Assembly: GCA_026388365.1 (NCBI GenBank)
Contig: JAPLJW010000203.1
Span: 1-5,830 of the forward strand
Source of the DNA: Deltaproteobacteria bacterium
GTDB taxonomy: Bacteria > Desulfobacterota > Syntrophia > Syntrophales > UBA5619
Length of the DNA stretch: 5,830 nucleotides
Reading direction: 5' to 3'
Both the position numbers and the translations under genes were made by a program. Positions 1-4,741 of this stretch are shown in pieces. The first letter of the stretch is position 1. The number at the start of each line of letters is the position of its first letter. The notes beneath the pieces were generated by a model. That model was given only the letters and a program-made list of their open reading frames with translations. It ran no database searches and was not told the DNA's origin.

Positions 1-437
1 CCCTCCGGGTAGCGGATCAGGCCGAAGAAGCTGATCACGACCATCATGATGGCCGTTGCGATCACTGCCTTGGTCGCCCCCCAGATGATCTCGCCCATGA
101 TGATCTCCTCTACGGTGAGCGGCGTCGCCATCATCGCGTCAAAGGTTTTCTGGTAGTACATCCGGACAAACGAGGCGTAGGTGTTCTCGAAGAAGGAGCT
201 GTTCATCACCGTGATTGCGATGAGCGCCGGGGCGATGAATCGGACGTAGGAGATCTCCTCCCCCCCGTAGCGGATGTTTCCTACGAGCGCGCCCAGACCA
301 ACGCCGAAGGCGAGCAGGTAGAAGAGGGGCTCGAACAACGGCGGGATGAAGCTGATCTTCCAGCTCTGCCGATAGACGGTCAGATTCCTCTGCCAGACCC
401 GGAGAAAGCGGCGGGAGAGCGGCGGATAGATCCTCAT
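1..437 (-). CDS. ABC-2 type permease, NodJ-like (3' end outside window)
   Basis: This is the membrane subunit of an ABC exporter, and only its first 145 codons are in the window. The N-terminus (MRIYPPLSRRFLRVWQRNL) is followed by a patch typical of NodJ/ABC-2 permeases: WKISFIPPLFEPLFYLLAFG around residues 26-45, then a hydrophobic segment near 69-77, the stretch MYYQKTFDAMMATPLT around 94-109, and a further membrane helix near 123-138. NodJ-family proteins usually have about 250-270 residues, so roughly 110 are missing. The ATG overlaps the stop codon of the ATPase gene (ATGA), and GGGAG lies 8 bases upstream, which supports this start. It presumably forms the pore for the neighbouring ATPase. 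The substrate cannot be read from the sequence. The family assignment rests on remembered NodJ motifs and is strong, but nodulation-factor export itself is not implied. Confidence 0.9.
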   Translation of the reverse strand, partial: MRIYPPLSRRFLRVWQRNLTVYRQSWKISFIPPLFEPLFYLLAFGVGLGALVGNIRYGGEEISYVRFIAPALIAITVMNSSFFENTYASFVRMYYQKTFDAMMATPLTVEEIIMGEIIWGATKAVIATAIMMVVISFFGLIRYPE

Positions 438-1345
438 TCTCTCAGCTCCCTTCCCGTCAGCCTTAGAAACACGTCTTCCAGCGTCGCCATCCGCATGACG
501 CACCCCCCGTTACAGAAGCGCCCGTCGATCTCCCGGTAGAGGACGGTTCCGTCTTCCACATCGACGATCAGCCGGTGACCGAGGTTCTCGAAGACGACCC
601 CCCGTTCGCGGAGGAATGCCGGCAGCCCCTCCGCCGGGTCCGCGACCTCGAGGACATGGCGGCCGACATGCCGGCGGACCAGGTCGGCCGGTTTTCCCTC
701 GACGAGGAGGCGTCCCTGGTCCATGATGATCAGCCGGTCGCAGAGGCGGGCGGCCTCGTCCATGTAGTGGGTCGTCAGCAGAATGGAAAGTCCGTCCGCC
801 CTGAGCTCCTCCAGACGCTCCCAGACCTGGTGGCGCGACTGGGGGTCGAGGCCGGTCGTCGGCTCGTCGAGGATGAGGAGCTCCGGCCGGTTGAGAAGCG
901 CGCGGGCCATGACGAGACGCCGGATCATCCCGCCGGAGAGGTCCAGCGCCCGGGCGTTTTCCCGGTGGTCGAGGGCCATGAAACGCAGGAGCTCCCGGGA
1001 GCGCCGTGTCGCATCGGTTGCGGGGATGTTGAAGTAGCGGGCAAAGACCTCGAGGTTCTGGAGGACGGTGAGATCCGGATCGATGTTGTTTTCCTGCTGG
1101 CAGACGCCGATCCGGGACTTCACCGCGCGCGCCTGCCGGGTGATGTCGAGGCCGAAGACCTGAAGCGTCCCCCCGCTCGGCGGGGAGAAGGCGTAAACCA
1201 TCCGGATCGTGGAGGTCTTTCCCGCCCCGTTGGGGCCAAGGATCCCGAAGCACGCCCCGCCGTCAACCGAGAAAGAAAGGTCGTCAACGGCAACGAGCGC
1301 CCCGAAGGTCTTGCGGAGGTGTTCCGCCTCGATGACCTTGTTCAC
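434..1345 (-). CDS. ABC transporter ATPase, NodI-like
   Basis: This 303-residue nucleotide-binding subunit powers the ABC-2 permease encoded next. Walker A is GPNGAGKTS (37-45), the Q-loop glutamine lies in CQQENN (82-87), the signature is LSGGM (136-140), Walker B is LLILDE (156-161), followed by the D-loop GLD, and the switch histidine is H193 in TTH. The C-terminal tail MATLEDVFLRLTGRE (286-300) is characteristic of the NodI/DrrA-type exporter ATPases, and the length is normal for them. The reading frame stays open upstream to 1534, but that extension lies inside the LarA-like gene and reads as low-complexity shadow sequence. I therefore chose the GTG at 1343-1345, which starts MNKVIEAEHLRKTFG and overlaps the upstream TGA by four bases (GTGA). 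The ribosome binding site is weak (GGCGGAAG), consistent with translational coupling. All catalytic residues are present, so the protein should be active. Confidence 0.94.
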   Translation of the reverse strand: MNKVIEAEHLRKTFGALVAVDDLSFSVDGGACFGILGPNGAGKTSTIRMVYAFSPPSGGTLQVFGLDITRQARAVKSRIGVCQQENNIDPDLTVLQNLEVFARYFNIPATDATRRSRELLRFMALDHRENARALDLSGGMIRRLVMARALLNRPELLILDEPTTGLDPQSRHQVWERLEELRADGLSILLTTHYMDEAARLCDRLIIMDQGRLLVEGKPADLVRRHVGRHVLEVADPAEGLPAFLRERGVVFENLGHRLIVDVEDGTVLYREIDGRFCNGGCVMRMATLEDVFLRLTGRELRE

Positions 1346-2784
1346 CGGACTTCCGCCTTCCCCGTCGCGAGATATGGGATCGTGTAGGGTCCCTCCCGGA
1401 TGAAGGCGACGGCAGGTTCGATCCCCCGCTTGCGGAATCCGGCCACGGCTGCGCGCAGGGCGTTTTCGACCATATCCCGGACGGCTGCCGCGGCGGGCCG
1501 CTCCGTCTCCTCCTGCAGAAAGTCGATGCCGCACCGGCCGGGGATCAGGCAGTAATCCCCGCGCGGGATCGTGTGCGTGCAGTAGATGAAATCCTTCTCA
1601 TCGATTTTTCGGAAGACCTTCGCCCACATCTCCGGCTCCCACTGGTCCTTCGTGAAGCGCCAGCCGGGGGCCTCGATCATGTTCATGTAGTGATCGGTCC
1701 CCTGGATCTTGAGCATGTGCAGAAGGCTTTTGTATTCCGGCCCGCCGATCGGCTCCTCGTCGCGGTTGTCCGTAGCGATGATCATGATCCCCCCTTTCCG
1801 GATCGCCGGAAGGGCGTTGTGGGCTGCCTTCACCGCCTGGTAGTGGTTCCGGCCGACATAGCCGCCGTGGGTGAGGATGATATTGTATTCGCGCTCCACC
1901 GGGACGGAAACATACTCCCGTACGAGCGCGCCCGCCGCATCGTGGGCCGCCTCGAGATCCCCGGCGAAAACGCCGGTCAGGCGCATATCCCGGTCGAGCG
2001 TTGCGTTCACGATGAAATCGACGCCCACGGTCCGGGCGATCGCCAGGGACTCCTCGTGGCAGGGGTTTCCTTTGAGAATCAGGTTCTGCGCCAAGGGGGA
2101 TTCGAGGAAGGCGGGGCTGTGGAACTTTTCGATGGTTCGTTTGTCCACGAGGCCGGGGCAGATCGCCTTCCGCCCGCCGGATAGTCCCGCCATGAAATGG
2201 CTCTCCACGAGGCCCGTGGCGATCCGAAGATCGGCCCGGAAAAAGGCGCTGTTGACGAAGACATCCCCGCCGGTCGCGCTCTTCCCGATGAAGGTGAGCG
2301 AGGCTTCGTCCTCGCAGTCGTGATCGATCACGGGGTAGTCCCGGAGGATCTCTTCGCCGAACATTTCGGTCCGTTCCTCCGCGGTGCTGGGCCGGTGCAT
2401 GCCGTTGCCGATGACGATCCGGATGTTTTTCCGGGGAATCCCCGCCGCCTCCAGGCGGTTCAACAGCGGTCGGAGGAACCCTTTTTCCCCGCGGTAGGGG
2501 ACGGGGCGGGTGATGTCGGAGACGGTCACCGCCGCGGTCAGCTCCGCGGCCGGTTTCCCTTTGCCTCGGATGATCTCCTGAAGCGGCGGGCAGCCGATGG
2601 GGTTTGAGAGCGCCTCTTCGAAGGCGGCCCGCGGGTCGGCGAGGACCGGGATCTCCTTCATGCCGATGATCGCGCAGTCCGGCGGGACGCGGACCTTCAG
2701 GATCTCCGCCCCGTATTCGACGGGAATCTCTTTCCAGTCCGTGGTGTCGGTTTCCCGGCAGGTGTTCTCGATATCGGGTCGCAT
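1342..2784 (-). CDS. larA: LarA-family nickel-pincer racemase/epimerase
   Basis: This 480-residue protein belongs to the lactate racemase (LarA, DUF2088) family, which uses a nickel-pincer nucleotide cofactor tethered to a lysine to racemise or epimerise 2-hydroxy acids. Visible landmarks match those known from Lactobacillus plantarum LarA: SDITRP at 89-94 (D90, R93), the catalytic-type histidine H130 in GNGMH, H196 in VESHFMAGLSGG, K206 in GGRKA as the likely cofactor-tethering lysine, H222 in EKFHSP as the likely nickel ligand, and Q316/K319 in YQAVKAA. The start ATG has GGAGG five bases upstream. It is somewhat longer than LarA (about 424 residues), with an N-terminal extension of roughly 20 residues. 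The usual GGYPKD-type loop reads GGYVGRN here (307-313), so the substrate may not be lactate. No cofactor-making genes (larB, larC, larE) are in the window. It is first in an operon with the exporter genes. The symbol marks the family, not proven lactate activity. Confidence 0.88.
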   Translation of the reverse strand: MRPDIENTCRETDTTDWKEIPVEYGAEILKVRVPPDCAIIGMKEIPVLADPRAAFEEALSNPIGCPPLQEIIRGKGKPAAELTAAVTVSDITRPVPYRGEKGFLRPLLNRLEAAGIPRKNIRIVIGNGMHRPSTAEERTEMFGEEILRDYPVIDHDCEDEASLTFIGKSATGGDVFVNSAFFRADLRIATGLVESHFMAGLSGGRKAICPGLVDKRTIEKFHSPAFLESPLAQNLILKGNPCHEESLAIARTVGVDFIVNATLDRDMRLTGVFAGDLEAAHDAAGALVREYVSVPVEREYNIILTHGGYVGRNHYQAVKAAHNALPAIRKGGIMIIATDNRDEEPIGGPEYKSLLHMLKIQGTDHYMNMIEAPGWRFTKDQWEPEMWAKVFRKIDEKDFIYCTHTIPRGDYCLIPGRCGIDFLQEETERPAAAAVRDMVENALRAAVAGFRKRGIEPAVAFIREGPYTIPYLATGKAEVR

Positions 2785-2789
2785 GTCAG

Positions 2790-2794
2790 CCTCC
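2790..2794 (-). promoter_or_regulatory. Ribosome binding site of the LarA-like gene
   Basis: On the minus strand GGAGG lies five bases upstream of the ATG at 2784. It is a full match to the anti-Shine-Dalgarno core and fixes the start codon of the first gene of the operon. Confidence 0.75.
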
Positions 2795-2809
2795 GGATCA
2801 ACGAGACAG

Positions 2810-2846
2810 AGTATTGGGGACAGATTTCAAATTTGTCCCCAATACT
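2810..2846. repeat. Long palindrome (GGGGACA...TGTCCCC type) in the operon leader
   Basis: The left arm AGTATTGGGGACAGATTT (2810-2827) and right arm AAATTTGTCCCCAATACT (2829-2846) are complementary over 18 positions, with one G-T pair (2823/2833) around a single central C. It lies 26 bases upstream of the LarA-like start codon. Seen as RNA it is a strong hairpin in the 5' leader; seen as DNA it is a REP-like palindrome. From memory, palindromes with GGGGACA/TGTCCCC arms are scattered in deltaproteobacterial genomes and sit near IS200-like (Y1, RAYT-type) transposase genes. No such transposase gene is in the window. No T-run follows on either strand, so it is not a standard terminator. Confidence 0.8.
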
Positions 2847-3110
2847 TAGCTATGCATCTACCCGGAAGCGAGAAACCTGTCAAGCCCGATCGTTCTGGTG
2901 AAGATTGAAGATTACAGGTCAGAACGATGACTATTGATCGTACCTCTTCAAATATGATCCAAGATTATGCCAGACTCCTAATATAAAAACTGGACCACCT
3001 CGGAGGCAGGTCAGTCGCAATATCTGTGGCATCATTGGTGGGATTTCTTTAGCCGATCCGATTCGTATGCCCTGTTGCAAATGACAAGGGCTGGAGATAA
3101 AAAAAGGCCC
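2847..3110. other. Gene-poor spacer of lower GC
   Basis: No convincing gene is seen here. The stretch holds the candidate operon promoter, a 9-bp inverted repeat ATCGTTCTG/CAGAACGAT (2889-2897 and 2920-2928), a tandem GAAGATT pair (2900-2913), and an imperfect palindrome centred on CCTCGGAGG (2998-3006, extending raggedly to 2989-3015). A plus-strand 19-codon frame (2927-2986) reads MTIDRTSSNMIQDYARLLI. It faintly resembles the start of FlgM-like proteins but stops at once, so it is at best a remnant. The lower GC than the flanking operon suggests acquired or decaying DNA. Confidence 0.5.
2855..2883 (-). promoter_or_regulatory. Candidate sigma-70-type promoter of the LarA/exporter operon
   Basis: On the minus strand a perfect TTGACA (2883-2878) is separated by 17 bases from TAGATG (2860-2855), which matches only 3 of 6 positions of the -10 consensus. 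Transcription would begin near 2848, right at the palindrome, so the palindrome would form the first hairpin of the messenger. The weak -10 box keeps confidence moderate and may mean that an activator is needed. Confidence 0.4.
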
Positions 3111-3368
3111 TTAGTTTTTATGCACAGGTTTTCCCTCTTGTAATGCACGCCTTGCCTTGTATAATTCATCTATCCGTCTCTCCGTATCCGTTGAACGATA
3201 GGTGTCAGCGTTGACCTTGGCAAGATTTGCAATATAAACGTCCATGAGGCCGATAAATGTACTGAATAAAAGAGTAACGAGCGTTATCATGAGCATCCAG
3301 AAGAGAGTCCTTTGTCTCCGCTTCTTCTTTATTATTATTCTTTCAATTCTTTCTTCATCTAAACCCAT
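3111..3368 (-). CDS. Small single-pass membrane protein, unknown function
   Basis: I do not recognise this 85-residue protein. It has a charged N-terminal segment (MGLDEERIERIIIKKKRRQR, 1-20), one clear transmembrane helix around 22-42 (LFWMLMITLVTLLFSTFIGLM), and a hydrophilic C-terminal part rich in Arg, Glu and Lys that is probably helical (RRIDELYKARRALQ, about 63-76). The basic run just before the helix suggests that the N-terminus stays in the cytoplasm and the C-terminal tail is outside. An upstream in-frame ATG at 3455 exists but has no ribosome binding site. The ATG at 3368 has AAGGAAG seven bases upstream and is preferred. Base composition is clearly more AT-rich than the operon to the left (one 60-base line of the gene is about one third GC), which points to foreign origin. 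It lies 131 bases downstream of vapC on the same strand, with its own candidate promoter. Confidence 0.6.
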   Translation of the reverse strand: MGLDEERIERIIIKKKRRQRTLFWMLMITLVTLLFSTFIGLMDVYIANLAKVNADTYRSTDTERRIDELYKARRALQEGKPVHKN

Positions 3369-3409
3369 ATCAATGCTTCCTTGACGATGTTTTGGTTGAC
3401 CTACGAGTC

Positions 3410-3438
3410 CTTGTACGCCATTAAATGGTTTTGGACAA
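3410..3438 (-). promoter_or_regulatory. Candidate promoter of the small membrane protein gene
   Basis: On the minus strand TTGTCC (3438-3433, 4 of 6 to consensus) lies 17 bases from TACAAG (3415-3410, 4 of 6). This would place the transcription start about 35 bases before the ATG at 3368. The palindrome CCATTAAATGG (3418-3428) lies in the spacer and could be a protein-binding site. The matches are modest, so this is tentative. Confidence 0.3.
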
Positions 3439-3499
3439 ATCAGTTCTGCATTCAATAATCCACGCCGTCAATCCGGTTCCGGTCCCGCTCTGGGTCCGC

Positions 3500-3928
3500 C
3501 TACAGCCAGCCTGTGGGCGGCCCCTTGGCCAGGTTGTGGGAAACACCCTCGCCTGCAATCAGGCGGTGGGCCCGCGCGTCGAAAGTCAGCCATACTCCGT
3601 GCAACTGCCCGGCAAGCGCCGCGTAACAGGCGTCGTAGCCCGTCAGTCCGATCGCAACGAACCGCGCCGCGTCGCCGGCCAGTTGCCCCGTCATGGTCTG
3701 CCGGATAATACCACCCTGAATCAGAGGCAGGACGCCTTCGACAAAGACATCACGTCCGCGGGGATGAACACGGCAGAGGACTGAAAAGACCTCAAAGCAG
3801 AACAGTTCCGGCACGGCAAAAAATTCCGGCTGATCGATCCAGCGCTCCAGCACGGCATCGGCATGGGCATTGCGCTCCTCATTCAGAAACCACTTCACAG
3901 CGACGGAAGCATCAACGATCCAGATCAT
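3500..3928 (-). CDS. vapC: VapC-type PIN-domain toxin (ribonuclease)
   Basis: This 142-residue PIN-domain protein is the toxin of a type II toxin-antitoxin pair. VapC enzymes are magnesium-dependent ribonucleases that cut tRNA or rRNA when freed from the antitoxin. The acidic residues of the active site are visible: D6 in IVDASVAVKWF, E46 in FCFEVFSVL, D99 in TGYDACYAAL and D117 in LTFDARAH. Length is normal and no key residue is missing, so it should be active. The ATG overlaps the TGA of the antitoxin gene by four bases (ATGA), the usual coupled order with antitoxin first. The RNA target cannot be predicted from the sequence. GC content is nearer to the chromosomal genes than to the AT-rich gene downstream. 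Confidence 0.92.
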   Translation of the reverse strand: MIWIVDASVAVKWFLNEERNAHADAVLERWIDQPEFFAVPELFCFEVFSVLCRVHPRGRDVFVEGVLPLIQGGIIRQTMTGQLAGDAARFVAIGLTGYDACYAALAGQLHGVWLTFDARAHRLIAGEGVSHNLAKGPPTGWL

Positions 3929-4197
3929 GCTTCGTATCCTCTGAGCTTTCTCAGAACGTCCACGCTGCCCTTTTCACCGATACGCCGGTCCCTCAGGGAT
4001 CCTATCATCTCCAGGAGCTTTTGCTTTTTTTCTTCGGTCTGATAATCGAGGAACCGCCGTTCAAACTGCTCGGGCGTGATCAGCACGGCTCGCACCTTCC
4101 GTCCCTTGCTGATCAGAACGGGCTCACCCGTTTCGTCAAGTCCGTCCAGGATTTCCCCCAACTGATTCCGGACCTTCAGGGCGTTGACATTTTTCAT
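3925..4197 (-). CDS. vapB: Phd/YefM-type antitoxin paired with VapC
   Basis: This antitoxin of about 90 residues has an N-terminal Phd/YefM DNA-binding fold: MKNVNALKVRNQLGEILDGLDETGEPVLIS, then KGRKVRAVLITPEQFERRF at 32-50. A charged C-terminal tail follows (residues 51-90, rich in Lys, Glu and Arg), which in this family wraps around and blocks the toxin. Two in-frame ATGs have plausible ribosome binding sites. The one at 4197 has GGAGGA seven bases upstream and gives the N-terminus usual for the family. The one at 4227 has AGAGG seven bases upstream and adds ten residues (MKTQRREEQL). I prefer 4197. Antitoxins of this kind normally repress their own promoter, alone and with the toxin. Its stop overlaps the start of vapC. 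It would equally be described as a Phd/YefM family antitoxin, since the VapB name here is by partner. Confidence 0.88.
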   Translation of the reverse strand: MKNVNALKVRNQLGEILDGLDETGEPVLISKGRKVRAVLITPEQFERRFLDYQTEEKKQKLLEMIGSLRDRRIGEKGSVDVLRKLRGYEA

Positions 4198-4271
4198 GAG
4201 CTGTTCCTCCCGTCTTTGAGTCTTCATGCTCCATCCTCTCCCAATCGAGGTTCGATGATCAGAAGAGATAA

Positions 4272-4325
4272 ACTATACATGCCAAGTGTAGATGTAGATA
4301 TACACGTCTGCGAACTGCAATGCAA
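4272..4325 (-). promoter_or_regulatory. Candidate vapBC promoter and operator region
   Basis: This is an AT-rich block upstream of the antitoxin gene. On the minus strand two -10 candidates are seen: TATATC (4302-4297), 17 bases from TTGCAT (4325-4320), and TATAGT (4277-4272, 5 of 6 to consensus) without a good -35 box. The block also holds short dyads, TACAT/ATGTA (4276-4280 and 4292-4296) and GTGTA/TACAC (4286-4290 and 4301-4305), and a tandem TGTAGA pair. Such overlapping dyads are what an autoregulating Phd-type repressor would bind. The arms are only five bases each, so the operator call is inference. Confidence 0.35.
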
Positions 4326-4338
4326 TCTTTTTTTATAA

Positions 4339-4398
4339 AGGGCGGTCATCGAGCGGCACGTTGAGGAGGCCAAATCGGACCAGGGGATGGATCGCTAA
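4339..4398 (+). pseudogene. Possible 3' remnant of a lost gene
   Basis: A plus-strand frame reads AVIERHVEEAKSDQGMDR and then TAA (codons from 4342, stop at 4396-4398). Fifteen or so of the 18 codons end in G or C, as in the host genes, and the peptide looks like a soluble helical C-terminus. The frame is blocked by a TAA at 4336-4338, immediately at the edge of the AT-rich block upstream of vapBC, so there is no start. The simplest reading is that the accessory segment replaced the body of this gene. The stretch is very short, so chance is possible. I do not recognise the family. Confidence 0.25.
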
Positions 4399-4531
4399 AA
4401 GGCGAGGGAGTGAATAATAATGCTGGGCCGGTTGCAATTCCTGAATTGTTGCGGTATGGACATCGAGGACGGCCTTCGGCCCTTTCTCCGGGGAAGCCGG
4501 AAAACGGTTCTGATGGCAACCATGAAACTGG
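4399..4531. other. Non-coding spacer with small inverted repeats and a partial copy of the foldback arm
   Basis: No convincing gene is seen. The short frames present on both strands have no codon bias or recognisable product. The stretch holds small dyads: CAATTC/GAATTG (4435-4448), GGCC-TTC-GGCC (4471-4481) and GGTT/AACC (4506-4521). It also holds a 17-base string CGGGGAAGCCGGAAAAC (4489-4505). The two halves of that string, CGGGGAA and GCCGGAAAAC, recur in the foldback to the right at 4578-4584 and 4609-4618, separated there by 24 bases. The stretch may belong to the same repeat element as the foldback. Confidence 0.45.
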
Positions 4532-4721
4532 TGCATTTGGGGAGGAGCCTTCGGCAAGGGACGCATTGGAGATTTTTCGGGGAACCCTGTCGCCGTAGCG
4601 GAGTGCCCGCCGGAAAACATGTTTGAGCGCCATCAGGCGCGAGTTGGTTTTCCGGCAGCGCAGCGAGGACGTGCAGGGTCGAAAAATATCCAGCGACCCG
4701 GCGAAGGGTTCTCCCGAAGCA
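4532..4721. repeat. Long bulged foldback (structured RNA or mobile palindromic element)
   Basis: The 190 bases fold on themselves through nearly their whole length. Paired blocks from outside in are: TGC 4532-4534/4719-4721, GGGAG 4540-4544/4711-4715, CCTTCG 4548-4553/4702-4707, GGGaCGC 4558-4564/4693-4699 (one A-A mismatch), GGA 4568-4570/4689-4691, ATTTTTCG 4572-4579/4680-4687, ACCCTG 4584-4589/4674-4679, TCGC 4590-4593/4663-4666, GCCGGAAAAC 4609-4618/4647-4656, and a tip stem GCGCC-ATCA-GGCGC at 4627-4640. This gives close to 60 base pairs. The blocks are in register, separated by small loops and bulges (GGGA at 4580-4583 and GGACGTG at 4667-4673). No protein-coding frame is convincing. 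There is no T-run after it, so it is not a plain terminator. It ends about 20 bases before the nuclease start codon. I cannot name it as a known RNA family. Confidence 0.75.
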
Positions 4722-4732
4722 ACGAGACTTGT

Positions 4733-4736
4733 GAGG
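4733..4736 (+). promoter_or_regulatory. Ribosome binding site of the beta-CASP nuclease gene
   Basis: GAGG (within TGAGG) lies five bases before the ATG at 4742 and supports that start. It is only 11 bases beyond the end of the foldback helix, so folding of the leader could affect ribosome access. Confidence 0.6.
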
Positions 4737-4741
4737 CGGCG

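Noticed and set aside
575..1387. Plus-strand 270-codon open frame
   Set aside because: It is antisense to the ATPase gene, whose motifs are complete, and arises from high GC content.
1346..1534. N-terminal extension of the ABC ATPase frame up to an ATG at 1534
   Set aside because: It lies inside the LarA-like gene, has no ABC similarity and is Arg/Gly-rich shadow sequence. The GTG at 1345 matches the family N-terminus and gives a GTGA overlap.
2927..2986. Plus-strand 19-codon frame resembling a FlgM-like N-terminus
   Set aside because: It is too short to support, and the resemblance is limited to a few residues.
3086..3112. AAGGGC/GCCCTT hairpin at the end of the small membrane protein gene as a terminator
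   Set aside because: On the minus strand the T-run lies in the 15-base loop, not after the stem, and the stem overlaps the stop codon, so it does not look like an intrinsic terminator for that gene.
4333..4620. Minus-strand 95-codon open frame
   Set aside because: It starts inside the foldback, has no ribosome binding site, and reads as Pro/His-rich sequence without a domain. It probably only reflects the repeat element.
4420..4626. Plus-strand 68-codon open frame
   Set aside because: It runs into the foldback arm, shows no host-like codon bias and has no recognisable domain. The GAGGGAG upstream is a little too far from the ATG.
4532..4721. CRISPR array or tRNA in the non-coding stretch
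   Set aside because: There are no regularly spaced direct repeats, and the fold is one long bulged helix rather than a cloverleaf.
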